Assembly (NCBI RefSeq): GCF_030160235.1
Contig: NZ_BSNY01000037.1
Location: 99,656-163,655 of the forward strand
Length of the DNA: 64,000 nt
Direction of reading: 5' to 3'
Source of the DNA: Mesorhizobium huakuii
Lineage (GTDB): Bacteria; Pseudomonadota; Alphaproteobacteria; Rhizobiales; Rhizobiaceae
The notes below the pieces were generated by a model. It was not told where the DNA came from and ran no database searches. It saw nothing but the letters and a program-made list of their open reading frames with translations. Below, piece after piece: positions 1 through 8,167 of the stretch. Positions within the stretch are counted from its first letter, which is position 1, and every line of letters starts with the position of its first letter. Position numbers and translations under genes: made by a program.

Positions 1-170
1 ATGTGCAACGCTGCCGCGTCCGCATCCATGACGGTGCGGCCGAGCGACAGATCGATCGTGCCATGGGAGGGATCGAACTCGACGGGGAATTTGTGCGCCC
101 AGTGCTTGCACAGCTGCTGCAGATAGCGGCTGGCATGTTCGGTGGCGACGTCGGCATGGCTGGATGGCAT
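1..170 (-). CDS. DUF2218 family protein, C-terminus cut by window edge
   Basis: The first 56 codons of a gene that reads leftwards out of the window. The start is the ATG at 170, preceded by a clear AGGAG ribosome site. The N-terminus reads MPSSHADVATEHASRYLQQL and continues LCKHWAHKFPVEFD, then GTIDLSLG; this pattern (A..YL.QLCKHW.HKF) is what I know as the DUF2218 family of about 100 residues. The function of DUF2218 proteins is not established. The rest of the protein lies outside the window. Confidence 0.8.
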   Translation of the reverse strand, partial: MPSSHADVATEHASRYLQQLCKHWAHKFPVEFDPSHGTIDLSLGRTVMDADAAALH

Positions 171-302
171 GAATGACTTCTCCTGGTCTGGGCGCCGGCC
201 CGCCGGCCATGCGCGATGACCGGTCACATAGGTGGCGTGGTGCCAAACGGCAAAGGCGGCCGGCATATCACCCGGCCGCCCACCTTCAACATGGTGTGAT
301 CG

Positions 303-743
303 CTACCAGCTTCCGGTGTTGGCCATCGAAGCCCAGGGTTCGGCCTTGGCTTTCGCCGGGCCCTTCTGCAGAAGCTCGATGGAGATGCCGTCCGGCGAGC
401 GGATGAAGGCCATGTTGCCGTCGCGCGGCGGCCGGTTGATGATGACGCCGTTGTCCATTAGATGCTGGCAGGTGGCGTAGATGTCATCGACTTCATAGGC
501 GAGGTGGCCGAAATTGCGCCCGCCCTTGTAATCTTCCGGATCCCAGTTGTAGGTGAGTTCGATCAAAGGCGCCTTGTCGTTGATGCCGCTTTGCTCGTCT
601 TCGGAGGCGGCGAGGAAGATCAGCGTGAAGCGGCCCTGCTCGTTTTCGTAGCGTCGGACCTCCTTCAGCCCGAGCTTGTTGCAGTAGAAATCGAGCGAGG
701 CATCGACATCGGCGACGCGGACCATGGTGTGCAGATAGCGCAT
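303..743 (-). CDS. gloA: Lactoylglutathione lyase (glyoxalase I), VOC superfamily
   Basis: A 146-residue glyoxalase I-like protein. The family converts the hemithioacetal of methylglyoxal and glutathione to S-lactoylglutathione in the cytosol. The N-terminus [19 protein letters not shown] and the segment [21 protein letters not shown] are typical, as are the metal-ligand regions ELTYNWDPE and [11 protein letters not shown] and the terminal [13 protein letters not shown]. Two beta-alpha-beta-beta-beta modules fit the length. I chose ATG 743 because it has GAGGAAAG in front and because the family starts with MRYLHTM; the frame is open 48 codons further upstream but that part looks non-coding. 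Confidence 0.9.
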   Translation of the reverse strand: MRYLHTMVRVADVDASLDFYCNKLGLKEVRRYENEQGRFTLIFLAASEDEQSGINDKAPLIELTYNWDPEDYKGGRNFGHLAYEVDDIYATCQHLMDNGVIINRPPRDGNMAFIRSPDGISIELLQKGPAKAKAEPWASMANTGSW

Positions 744-916
744 GAGCTTTCCTCGATCTGTTGGGGTGCGGCGCAACATAGGGTCGACCCGGCGAAAGGG
801 CAATCTCTCGCGGCCGGCGATGCCGGCAAAGAACAAATCCGGTATTCCCGCAATGAACCGTGAAAAAAGGCAGGGAAGGTCTTGCACACACCGGAAGCCG
901 CGGTGTTAATCTGGTG

Positions 917-942
917 TCAAGAATCAGTTGCGGTGTTCTTGA
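917..942 (+). promoter_or_regulatory. 5' leader hairpin upstream of the cold-shock gene
   Basis: The arms TCAAGAA (917-923) and TTCTTGA (936-942) form a perfect 7-bp stem with a 12-nt loop. It ends only a few bases before the ribosome site AAAGGGGG of the cold-shock gene starting at 960. Structured leaders are known for cold-shock mRNAs, but this stem is short and its role is inferred from position only. Confidence 0.3.
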
Positions 943-959
943 ACAAAGGGGGCATTCTT

Positions 960-1556
960 ATGGGGGAAAAGGCCTCTTTGACGGGGCGGGCCGGAACCCT
1001 TGGCGACGCCTTGAAGCGCGACGAAGGCGGCGACGCCGCCGACCTGACCGAAATTGCCGGCGCCATCAAGTGGTTCGATGTGGCCAAGGGCTATGGGTTC
1101 ATCCTACCCGATGACGGTGTCTCGGGCGATATCCTCCTCCATGTGACATGTCTTCGACGGGACGGTTTCCAGACTGCCTTGGAGGGCGCACGCGTGGTCT
1201 GCCTTGTCAAGCAGGGTGATCGCGGGCTGCAGGCCTTCCGAGTGCTTTCCATGGATGTCACCACAGCCGTCCATCCGGCGGAAATGCAGGAGCAGCGCAC
1301 CCATGTCGCGGTGACGCCGGAGAGCGGCCTCGAACGCGCCTTGGTCAAGTGGTTCAACCGCACCAAGGGCTTCGGCTTCCTGACGCGTGGCGAAGGCACC
1401 GAGGACATTTTCGTCCATATGGAGACCTTGCGCCGCTATGGCATTACCGAGCTTCGGCCGGGGCAGGTCGTGCTTGTCCGTTTCGGGCGCGGTGACAAAG
1501 GCCTTATGGCCGCCGAAATTCACCCCGATATGGGCACCTTGCCGGTTTCGCACTAG
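960..1556 (+). CDS. Protein with two cold-shock domains
   Basis: A 198-residue protein with two cold-shock domains, the double arrangement seen in alphaproteobacteria. Domain 1 (about residues 34-100) has [17 protein letters not shown] with RNP1 KGYGFI but a diverged RNP2 (DILLHVTCL). Domain 2 (about 125-190) is closer to consensus: [17 protein letters not shown] and DIFVHMETL. The linker between them is not recognisable. Such proteins bind single-stranded RNA or DNA and act as RNA chaperones. ATG 960 is chosen for the strong AAAGGGGG site; an upstream ATG at 882 is in frame but lacks one. The N-terminal 33 residues are an extension without obvious fold. The DUF192 gene follows after 24 bases. 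Confidence 0.88.
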   Translation: MGEKASLTGRAGTLGDALKRDEGGDAADLTEIAGAIKWFDVAKGYGFILPDDGVSGDILLHVTCLRRDGFQTALEGARVVCLVKQGDRGLQAFRVLSMDVTTAVHPAEMQEQRTHVAVTPESGLERALVKWFNRTKGFGFLTRGEGTEDIFVHMETLRRYGITELRPGQVVLVRFGRGDKGLMAAEIHPDMGTLPVSH

Positions 1557-1580
1557 GACGATTTCGGCCGAGGATCTTGG

Positions 1581-2141
1581 ATGACTCGCAGGAACTGGCT
1601 GACGGCGGGCGTGTTTTGCGCCATTTCCGCCGTGATCGTGGCCGCAAGCGCTTTCTTCTATTCGGAACGGCCGACCTCGGCCGACAGCCGGGCGATGATT
1701 CTTCCGGTCGACCCGACGCCGCTGGTCGTGGTGACGAAAGATGGGAATCGCTCTTTCTCGATCGAAATCGCCGACACCGACGCGCAGCGCGAGGCCGGCT
1801 TGATGTATCGCCAGGACATGGCGGACGATCACGGCATGCTGTTCGTTTTCGAGATACAGCAGCAGGTCAGTTTCTGGATGCAGAACACGCCGATGCCGCT
1901 TGACCTGATCTTTGTCGGCCAGGATGGCAAGATCCGGGCCGTCAAGCATGGCGAGCCGCAATCCCAGGCCATCATTTCGCCCGGCGTGCCCGTGCGCTTC
2001 GTGCTCGAACTCAAGGCCGGCACCGCCGCCAAATACGGCATCGGGTATGGCGACCTGTTGCGCCACCCGGCAATCGGCACCGTATCCGGGCCCGGCGTGC
2101 CACCGCCGGACAATGGCGATGCACCCAACGGCGGCGGCTGA
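1581..2141 (+). CDS. DUF192 family exported protein
   Basis: A 186-residue protein with an N-terminal membrane anchor or signal segment (about residues 6-26, GVFCAISAVIVAASAFFY) and a DUF192 domain from about residue 48. Family signatures are visible: IEIADTDAQREAGLMYRQ, GMLFVF, FWMQNTPMPLDLIFV and IRAVKHGEPQS. DUF192 proteins are small periplasmic or membrane-anchored proteins without an agreed function. It lies 24 bases after the cold-shock gene, a pairing I recall from other Rhizobiales, so the two may share a transcript. The C-terminus is a Gly/Pro-rich tail. Confidence 0.88.
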   Translation: MTRRNWLTAGVFCAISAVIVAASAFFYSERPTSADSRAMILPVDPTPLVVVTKDGNRSFSIEIADTDAQREAGLMYRQDMADDHGMLFVFEIQQQVSFWMQNTPMPLDLIFVGQDGKIRAVKHGEPQSQAIISPGVPVRFVLELKAGTAAKYGIGYGDLLRHPAIGTVSGPGVPPPDNGDAPNGGG

Positions 2142-2160
2142 ACGCGAGTTGGAGCAGCCG

Positions 2161-2928
2161 ATGCAGTTCTTCTCCCATGACGGGTTCGATCTTGCCTTCC
2201 TCGACCGCCAACCGGCGTCGGGGCAGGGCGACCCAGTGATCATGATCCACGGCTTCGCCTCGAGCCACTACGTCAACTGGGTGTCGCCCGGCTGGTTCAA
2301 GACGCTCAACGATGCCGGGTATCGCGCCATCGCCTTCGACAATCGCGGCCATGGCTCGTCATCGAAGAGCTATGACGAGGCCGACTATACGCCAGCGAAA
2401 ATGGCCTCGGATGCCGCCGCCTTGCTCGATCATCTCGGTATCGAACGGGCCCATGTCATGGGCTATTCGATGGGCGCTCGCATCGCGGCGTTTCTGGCTT
2501 TGTCCGATCCGCACAAGGTGGCAACGCTGGTCTTTGGCGGCCTCGGCATCGGCATGATCGACGGCGTCGGCGACTGGGACCCGATCGCCGCGGCCCTGCT
2601 TGCCGACGATCCGACGGCCACCACCCATCCGCGCGGCCGCTCTTTCCGCGCCTTCGCCGACCAGACCCGCAGCGATCGCCGGGCGCTTGCCGCCTGCATC
2701 GCCACATCGCGCGAATTGCTGAGCGAACAGGACCTTGCCCGCATCGCCCAGCCGACGCTGGTCGCGGTCGGCACCACGGACGACATTGGCGGCTCGCCGG
2801 ACGAACTCGCCGCCCTGATGCCGAACGCCAGGGCTTTTCACATCCAGGGCAGGGATCATATGCTGGCGGTCGGGGACAAGACCTTCAAGCAACGCGTGCT
2901 GGAGTTTTATGCCGAATATCCGCTTTGA
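2161..2928 (+). CDS. Alpha/beta-fold hydrolase
   Basis: A 255-residue single-domain alpha/beta hydrolase. Visible features are the oxyanion-hole region MIHGFASSHYVNW, the turn FDNRGHGSS, the nucleophile elbow VMGYSMGAR (Ser at about residue 102), an acid-bearing strand TLVAVGTTDD and the catalytic His in the GRDHMLAVGD motif. The substrate cannot be read from the sequence; members cleave esters, lactones or C-C bonds. The start at 2161 has a weak GGAG; an in-frame ATG at 2116 would add 15 residues. It follows the DUF192 gene by 19 bases. Confidence 0.87.
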   Translation: MQFFSHDGFDLAFLDRQPASGQGDPVIMIHGFASSHYVNWVSPGWFKTLNDAGYRAIAFDNRGHGSSSKSYDEADYTPAKMASDAAALLDHLGIERAHVMGYSMGARIAAFLALSDPHKVATLVFGGLGIGMIDGVGDWDPIAAALLADDPTATTHPRGRSFRAFADQTRSDRRALAACIATSRELLSEQDLARIAQPTLVAVGTTDDIGGSPDELAALMPNARAFHIQGRDHMLAVGDKTFKQRVLEFYAEYPL

Positions 2929-2949
2929 GCGGTCCGCCGGGGGGCAACA

Positions 2950-3321
2950 GTGGCACAATGGGGAAGAAGCACGGCTGCCATGCCTGGCGGCGTCGCTCGC
3001 AAGACATTCGGCAAACGTTCGGTCATATTGGCATTGGTCGCCTTCACGGCGGGAGCAATCGCCATCGCCATCCTGGTGGCGATGCCGAGCGACGCTTCGC
3101 AACGCGTCCAGAACATCGCCACCGGGTACTTCATGGCGGTTTTTCTGCTGGCCGCCCCGCTGGCGCATATCACCGGCGCGGTTTTCGGCGTGATGGCGCT
3201 GGCGCGTTCGAACGACAATCGCGCCCTCGGCCTGCTGGGGATTATCCTCAATGGGCTGTCGGTGACGGCGGGGCTGGCCATCCTCGCGGCAATGGCCTCG
3301 ACCATAGGCGCCTTTACCTGA
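2950..3321 (+). CDS. Small membrane protein, DUF4190-like
   Basis: A 123-residue protein with three hydrophobic segments (about residues 25-45, 58-80 and 90-115). The last part, GAVFGVMALARS followed by GLLGIILNGLSV, resembles the repeated helical pair of DUF4190 proteins. No catalytic motif is visible and the function is unknown. Its last 8 bases overlap the end of the convergent ureohydrolase gene. The start is uncertain; an ATG at 2980 is also possible. Confidence 0.7.
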   Translation: MAQWGRSTAAMPGGVARKTFGKRSVILALVAFTAGAIAIAILVAMPSDASQRVQNIATGYFMAVFLLAAPLAHITGAVFGVMALARSNDNRALGLLGIILNGLSVTAGLAILAAMASTIGAFT

Positions 3322-4285
3322 TCTCGCGCGCTCTCGCTTCCTGCACTGACTTCGCCAGCACGCACAGCAATTCGAACATCATCGTCGCCCCCGCCAGCGC
3401 CGTCATGCCGCCGAGATCGAACGGCGGCGCCACTTCCACGACATCGGCGCCGACAATGTCCAATCCGTCGAGCAGGCGGACCATTTCCTGCGCCTCGCGG
3501 GTGGTGAAGCCGCCGAGCTCGGGCGTGCCTGTTCCCGGCGCCATAGACGGGTCGATGCAGTCGATGTCGAAGGTCACATAGGTCGGGCCGGTCCCTGCGA
3601 TGGCGCGCGCTTCCTCCATGACGCCGGCCGCGCCGCGGCGGACGAATTCCTCCATGTAGATGATGCGAATGCCCTGGGCGACCGCCCAGTCATGCTCGCC
3701 GGGCTCGTAGATCGAGCCGCGAATGCCGATCTGCACCACCCGTTTGGGATCGAGCAGTCCCTCTTCGATGGCGCGGCGGAAGGGCGTGCCATGCGTGTAG
3801 GGATTGTCGCCGAAATAACGGTCATTGGTGTCGGAATGCGCATCGAAATGGACCATGCCGACCGGACGATCCTTGGCGACGGCGCGCAGCACCGGCAAAG
3901 TCGTCAGATGGTCGCCGCCGGCGGCGAGCGGAATGGCGCCTGCCGCCACGATATCAGCGATGCCGTCCTCGATGCGCTTCAACCCGTCCATCAGGTTGAT
4001 CGGATTGACCGAGAGATCGCCGACATCGGCGACATTGGCGATGCTGAACGGTTCGACGCCCGAAACATGGTGGGCGCGCCGCATCAGGCTCGATTGGTTG
4101 CGGATCTCGCGCGGGCCGTGCCGTGCGCCGGCGCGGTTGGTCGTGCCGCCGTCCCACGGTATGCCGACCAGCGCGATGTCGAGCCCCACAGCACTCGCCA
4201 CCGCCGGCAGCCGCATGAAGGTCGAGAGCCCGGCAAAACGGGGAACGGCCGAGGCGTCGACCGGCTGGAAGAAATTGCTGCTCAT
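3314..4285 (-). CDS. Ureohydrolase family protein (agmatinase/guanidinobutyrase type)
   Basis: A 323-residue ureohydrolase. Family enzymes split a guanidino group to urea and an amine using two Mn ions. All metal-binding blocks are present: GGDH (His), HFDAHSDT (Asp, His, Asp) and FDIDCIDPSMAPGTGTPE (two Asp). The block NPYTHGTPFRRA is closer to guanidinobutyrase-type enzymes than to E. coli SpeB, so agmatine should not be assumed. It is the last gene of a seven-gene minus-strand operon with a guanidino-related creatininase directly upstream (12-base gap) and an ABC importer at the front. I infer that it removes urea from an imported guanidino compound or from the creatininase product. Confidence 0.88.
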   Translation of the reverse strand: MSSNFFQPVDASAVPRFAGLSTFMRLPAVASAVGLDIALVGIPWDGGTTNRAGARHGPREIRNQSSLMRRAHHVSGVEPFSIANVADVGDLSVNPINLMDGLKRIEDGIADIVAAGAIPLAAGGDHLTTLPVLRAVAKDRPVGMVHFDAHSDTNDRYFGDNPYTHGTPFRRAIEEGLLDPKRVVQIGIRGSIYEPGEHDWAVAQGIRIIYMEEFVRRGAAGVMEEARAIAGTGPTYVTFDIDCIDPSMAPGTGTPELGGFTTREAQEMVRLLDGLDIVGADVVEVAPPFDLGGMTALAGATMMFELLCVLAKSVQEARAREIR

Positions 4286-4297
4286 AATGTCGGCACC

Positions 4298-5074
4298 TCA
4301 GGAGAATTCACGTTTGACGATTTCAACGATCCGCGTCTCGCAGTCGTCGAGCAGCCATCGGCCCTTTTGCGCCGACGAACCCTCGGTCAGCGACAGCACG
4401 CCAGACGGCGGCACTTCTTCGGCCGGCCTGGGATAACGGTCATAGGGCTTGAACTGCGCTGGACCGTCATGCAGCGCCTTGCCAAGGTCGACGAGTTCGG
4501 GGCGCAGCGCCAGCATCATCGAGGTCTCGATCACGCTGGCATGCTCGAGTTCGATGCCGGGGTAGCCGTCCGGGAACACTTTTGTCAGCGTCTCGGCGTG
4601 CACCATTTCCCAATGGTCGATGCGCAGGATCGTCAGGTCGGTCGCGCGCTCGCGGCCGATGGCGTCGAGCGCGAGTTCAATGCCCTCGATGGAGGGGCCG
4701 ATATTCTCGTAGTGGCCGTTGAGGACGACGATGCGCCGGACCTTCTGGCGATAGAGATCGCAGATCACATCCTTGACGATGAGAGAGAACGTGTGCGCCG
4801 TGATGTTGATCGTGCCAGGGAAGGCCGGACCGCCGCCGGTCCTTGGCTGCGAGCGGTTGCCATAGGCGATGGTTGGCGCAACGAGGCCGCCAACCTGCCT
4901 GGCCACCGTCTCGGCGATGGCGGTCGGGATGACGACATCGACATTCATGGCCATGTGGTGGCCATGCTGTTCGGTTGAGCCGAGCGGCAGGAAAACCGGA
5001 GCGCCTGTGGAGATCCGCGTCTCGGCCTCCGGCCACGTCAGTTCAGCGAGGAAAACCCTGTCTTTCATCATCAT
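4298..5074 (-). CDS. Creatininase family amidohydrolase
   Basis: A 258-residue member of the creatininase family, metal enzymes that open cyclic amides; creatininase itself interconverts creatinine and creatine. The metal-ligand pattern is complete: STEQHGHHMAMNVDV gives Glu, His and Asp, and LNGHYENIG gives the later His and Glu. NGHYEN followed by EGIELAL matches my memory of genuine Pseudomonas creatininase better than the more distant branches with NGHGGN. The Trp in IDHWEMV corresponds to a substrate-site Trp of that enzyme, but the second (in GWDIEH) is Ile here (GIELEH). The gene lies between a dehydrogenase (6-base gap) and the ureohydrolase. Several ATG codons stand in a row at 5074, 5071 and 5068, so the start is uncertain by two codons. 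Confidence 0.85.
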   Translation of the reverse strand: MMMKDRVFLAELTWPEAETRISTGAPVFLPLGSTEQHGHHMAMNVDVVIPTAIAETVARQVGGLVAPTIAYGNRSQPRTGGGPAFPGTINITAHTFSLIVKDVICDLYRQKVRRIVVLNGHYENIGPSIEGIELALDAIGRERATDLTILRIDHWEMVHAETLTKVFPDGYPGIELEHASVIETSMMLALRPELVDLGKALHDGPAQFKPYDRYPRPAEEVPPSGVLSLTEGSSAQKGRWLLDDCETRIVEIVKREFS

Positions 5075-5080
5075 CTCATC

Positions 5081-5788
5081 TCAAAGCATCGCCGCGCCGC
5101 CATTGGCGCCCAGGCATTGTCCCGTGAAGAAGGTGGCGCCCGGGCCGGCGAGGAAAACCACCGCCGAGGCGATCTCATCCGGCCGGCCGATCCGCCCCAA
5201 CGGATGGGTGGTTTCCAGTGCGCGCTGGCTTTCGCTCAGGGCCTCGAAGCCGAGAAGCGGTGTGTCGGTAGGCCCCGGCGCCACGGCGTTGACCAGTATT
5301 CTGGGTGCAAGCTCGCGTGCCCAGGAGCGGGTCAGGCCGAGCAGGGCCGCCTTGGTCGCGCAATAGACCGAGGCGCCGGCCCGGCCGAGATAGGCGAGTT
5401 CCGAAGCGATGTTGATGATGCGGCCGCCGTCGGGAAGATGCGGCAGGACTTCGCGTGCGACGAGGATCGCGCCGCGCACGTTGACGGCGAACATGCGGTC
5501 GACATGGTCGAGCGAGATCGCATCAAGCGAGGCTTCCTGCAGGATGCCGGCATTGTTGACGAGAATGTCATAGCCGCCGATCCGCTCGGCGCCCTGCCTG
5601 ACCGCCGCAATGATGTCGGCTTCGCTGGCGAGATCGCAGGCAAGGATCGGAATATCGCCTTCGGATGCCTTGAGATCGAGCCCGAGGACGGTCGCCCCGG
5701 CCTCCCGCAAGGCGAGCGCCGTCGCGCGGCCGATGCCGCTCGCCGCGCCGGTGACCAGCGCGCGTTTCCCGTGGAGCGGGACTACCAA
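5081..5788 (-). CDS. Short-chain dehydrogenase/reductase (first of two)
   Basis: A 235-residue classical SDR that oxidises or reduces an alcohol or ketone with NAD(P). It shows TGAASGIG for cofactor binding, NNAGIL, a catalytic Ser region (INIASELAYLG), the Tyr-Lys pair YCATK and the C-terminal GQCLGANGG. The only reasonable start is the TTG at 5788, which overlaps the stop of the upstream SDR by 7 bases and has GGGAGAAG in front; no ATG is available nearby. The overlap implies translational coupling. Which partner it shares substrates with is not visible, but two SDRs side by side suggest consecutive oxidation steps or two epimers. Confidence 0.82.
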   Translation of the reverse strand: MVVPLHGKRALVTGAASGIGRATALALREAGATVLGLDLKASEGDIPILACDLASEADIIAAVRQGAERIGGYDILVNNAGILQEASLDAISLDHVDRMFAVNVRGAILVAREVLPHLPDGGRIINIASELAYLGRAGASVYCATKAALLGLTRSWARELAPRILVNAVAPGPTDTPLLGFEALSESQRALETTHPLGRIGRPDEIASAVVFLAGPGATFFTGQCLGANGGAAML

Positions 5789-6537
5789 GGCACTTCTCCC
5801 CTGTCGACGCCTAGCGACTGCCCGGTGATGTTGGCCGCGAGGCTGGATGCCAGGAACAGATAGGTGCCGGCCATGTCGGCCGGCTCCATCAGGCCGGGCA
5901 GGGCCTGCGCGCCGACGATGTCCTCGAGCAGCACCGACTCGTCGAGCCCGCCTTGCTCCGCCATACGGCCAAGCGAGCGCATCGACGCCTCGGTGCGAAC
6001 CCATCCGGGGCAGACCGCATTGACGCGGATGCCTTTCGGCCCAAGCTCCCTGGCCCAGGTCTTGGTCAGGCCGATGATGGCGTGCTTGGAGGCGACATAG
6101 GCGCCGAAACGCGCTTCGGCGACACGGCCCCAGATCGACGCGGTGTTGATGATCGCCGCACCCGCCTGCATGCGCGGCAGAGCGCGTGCGGTGATCAGCG
6201 CCGTGCCGATGATGTTGATCTCGATGATGCGCCGGAACGCGGCTTCGGTCTCGTCGCCGCTGTCGGTGATCGGCGTCATCAGTTCAAGGCCGGCATTGTT
6301 GATGAGCACGTCCATGCGGGCAATTGGTTCGATCGCCATCGCGGCAGCAGCACGATCGGCGATGTCGGCTTGCGCGCTGGTAGCGCCGAGCTCCCGTGCG
6401 CGGTCGTGCACGGCCGCGTCATTGGCGATGAGATGCAGCCTGGCGCCGGCCTGCGCGAATCCCTTGGCGATGCCGAGCCCGATGCCGCGGCTGGCCCCGG
6501 TGATCACCACCGTCTTTCCGGAAAAGGAGAGGCTCAT
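5782..6537 (-). CDS. Short-chain dehydrogenase/reductase (second of two)
   Basis: A 251-residue classical SDR with TGASRGIG, NNAGLE, a catalytic Ser in NTASIWGR, the pair YVASK and the typical PGWVRTE after strand six. It starts with ATG at 6537, overlapping the stop of the ATPase gene by 4 bases (ATGA), so it is translationally coupled to the transporter. It is related to, but clearly different from, the neighbouring SDR. The substrate is unknown. Confidence 0.88.
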   Translation of the reverse strand: MSLSFSGKTVVITGASRGIGLGIAKGFAQAGARLHLIANDAAVHDRARELGATSAQADIADRAAAAMAIEPIARMDVLINNAGLELMTPITDSGDETEAAFRRIIEINIIGTALITARALPRMQAGAAIINTASIWGRVAEARFGAYVASKHAIIGLTKTWARELGPKGIRVNAVCPGWVRTEASMRSLGRMAEQGGLDESVLLEDIVGAQALPGLMEPADMAGTYLFLASSLAANITGQSLGVDRGEVPW

Positions 6538-7319
6538 ACGACCACTCCGGTTTCGTTGCGGATGAGGTGCAGGACCTTGTTGCGCAGTTCGAAGAATTTT
6601 TGAGTTTCGCGGATCTCCAGCGGCCGGTCCGCACCGAGCTCGGCCGCCACGTCGATGTCGGCGACGACGGAAGCCGGGCGGCGTGAGAACAGGATGATGC
6701 GGTCGGCAAGGAACACCGCCTCTTCCACGTCATGGGTGACGAAGATGACGGTCTTTTCCTCGCGGATCTGGATCTGCCGCAGTTCGACCTGCAGGCGTTC
6801 GCGTGTCAGCGCGTCGAGCGCGCCAAACGGTTCGTCCATCAACAGCACATCGGAACCAGCCGCCAGCGTGCGCGCAATGGCCACGCGCTGGCGCATGCCG
6901 CCCGAGATCCGGTTCGGATAGGAGCCGGCGAAGTCGGCGAGCCCGAACAGGTCGAGATAATGGCCGATACGCTCGGCCTTTTGCATCGCATCGAGGTCCT
7001 TCCTGTAACGCATGCCGAAGGCGATGTTCTTTTCCACCGTTAGCCAGGGAAAGGACGAATAGGACTGGAACACCATGCCGCGCCGGCGGTCCGGCCTGAC
7101 GACCTTTTCCCCACCAAGCAGGATCGAGCCCGAGCTCGGCTCGTCAAGGCCGCCGACCATGCGCATCAGCGTGGTCTTGCCGCAGCCCGACGGTCCGAGG
7201 AAGACGACCAGTGAATTGCGCTCGAGGCCAAGGCTGGTCTTGCGCACCACATTGACGGGGCCGAAGGACTTCGCCGTATCAACGAATTGGACATATCCGG
7301 TCATTGTCATGCCCCTCAC
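6534..7319 (-). CDS. ABC transporter ATPase, nitrate/sulfonate/taurine type
   Basis: A 261-residue ATPase of the SsuB/TauB/NrtD class. The order is Walker A GPSGCGKTT, Q-loop FQSYSSFPW, signature ISGGMRQR, Walker B VLLMDEP, D-loop and switch His in FVTHDVEEA. It would energise the permease encoded just upstream, with which it overlaps by 4 bases. The class imports small organic anions and heterocycles (sulfonates, thiamine precursors, hydroxymethylpyrimidine and others), so the specificity has to come from the binding protein. Confidence 0.92.
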   Translation of the reverse strand: MRGMTMTGYVQFVDTAKSFGPVNVVRKTSLGLERNSLVVFLGPSGCGKTTLMRMVGGLDEPSSGSILLGGEKVVRPDRRRGMVFQSYSSFPWLTVEKNIAFGMRYRKDLDAMQKAERIGHYLDLFGLADFAGSYPNRISGGMRQRVAIARTLAAGSDVLLMDEPFGALDALTRERLQVELRQIQIREEKTVIFVTHDVEEAVFLADRIILFSRRPASVVADIDVAAELGADRPLEIRETQKFFELRNKVLHLIRNETGVVV

Positions 7320-8125
7320 AGATACCGGAACAGCCGGCGATGAAGCAGGCGAAGCAGCTGATCAGTGACAAGGCCGATCAGGCCGATGACGACGACGCCG
7401 GCCATGACCTCGGGCGTCTTGACGAAGCGCCGCGCCGTCCAGATCACGTAGCCGATGCCGGAATCGGCGGCGACGATCTCGGCGATGATCAGATAGGTCC
7501 AGCACCAGCCGAGCGTGATGCGCAGATTGTCGAGCAGCGTCGGTCCCATCCAGTGCAGCGCGACATCGGTCATCACTTGCCTCGAATTGGCGCCTACCGT
7601 GCGGGCGACCTCGACGAACTCCTGCGGCACGCGCCGCATGTCGTCGGCCACCAGCAGCACGAGCTGGAAGAACGTGCCCAGCCAGAGCAGGAAGATCTTT
7701 GTTTCCTCTCCGACACCGAACCAGATGATGGACAGCGGCACGAGCGCCGGAACCGGCAAATAGCGGATGAAATCGATCATCGGTTCCAGGGCCGCGCCGA
7801 CGATCCGGTAGCTGCTCATCATGATGCCGATCGGGATTGCCATGATGGCGGCGAGCAGGAAGGCGATCCAGACGCGGGCGGTCGAAACCGCGACGTGCCA
7901 GACAAGGTTCTGCTCGGTCAGCATGGTCCACAGGGCGACGACGACGCGGCTCGGCGAGGGCAGGAATTGCGGCGCGATGATGCCCGCGCGCGCCGCCAGC
8001 TCCCACAGCGCAATGACGAGCATTGCCGCCGCGACGCTGACGGCGAACTCCCCCAGCGGCGAGGCGCGGCCGCGGAAGACAAACAGGCTGCTGAACAAAT
8101 CACTATCCCCGTCTGAGAGAGACAT
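7316..8125 (-). CDS. ABC transporter permease, nitrate/sulfonate/taurine type
   Basis: A 269-residue inner-membrane permease of the SsuC/TauC type with about six membrane helices. The cytoplasmic EAA-like loop that contacts the ATPase is seen around EFVEVARTVGANSRQVM. The stop overlaps the start of the ATPase gene; the binding-protein gene lies 42 bases upstream. The N-terminal 25 residues are polar and the start at 8125 is the only one that gives a full first helix. Confidence 0.9.
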   Translation of the reverse strand: MSLSDGDSDLFSSLFVFRGRASPLGEFAVSVAAAMLVIALWELAARAGIIAPQFLPSPSRVVVALWTMLTEQNLVWHVAVSTARVWIAFLLAAIMAIPIGIMMSSYRIVGAALEPMIDFIRYLPVPALVPLSIIWFGVGEETKIFLLWLGTFFQLVLLVADDMRRVPQEFVEVARTVGANSRQVMTDVALHWMGPTLLDNLRITLGWCWTYLIIAEIVAADSGIGYVIWTARRFVKTPEVMAGVVVIGLIGLVTDQLLRLLHRRLFRYL

Positions 8126-8167
8126 GGCTGCCGGCAGCCAGGCTGCCGGACCCGGTCGGCGTGACCG

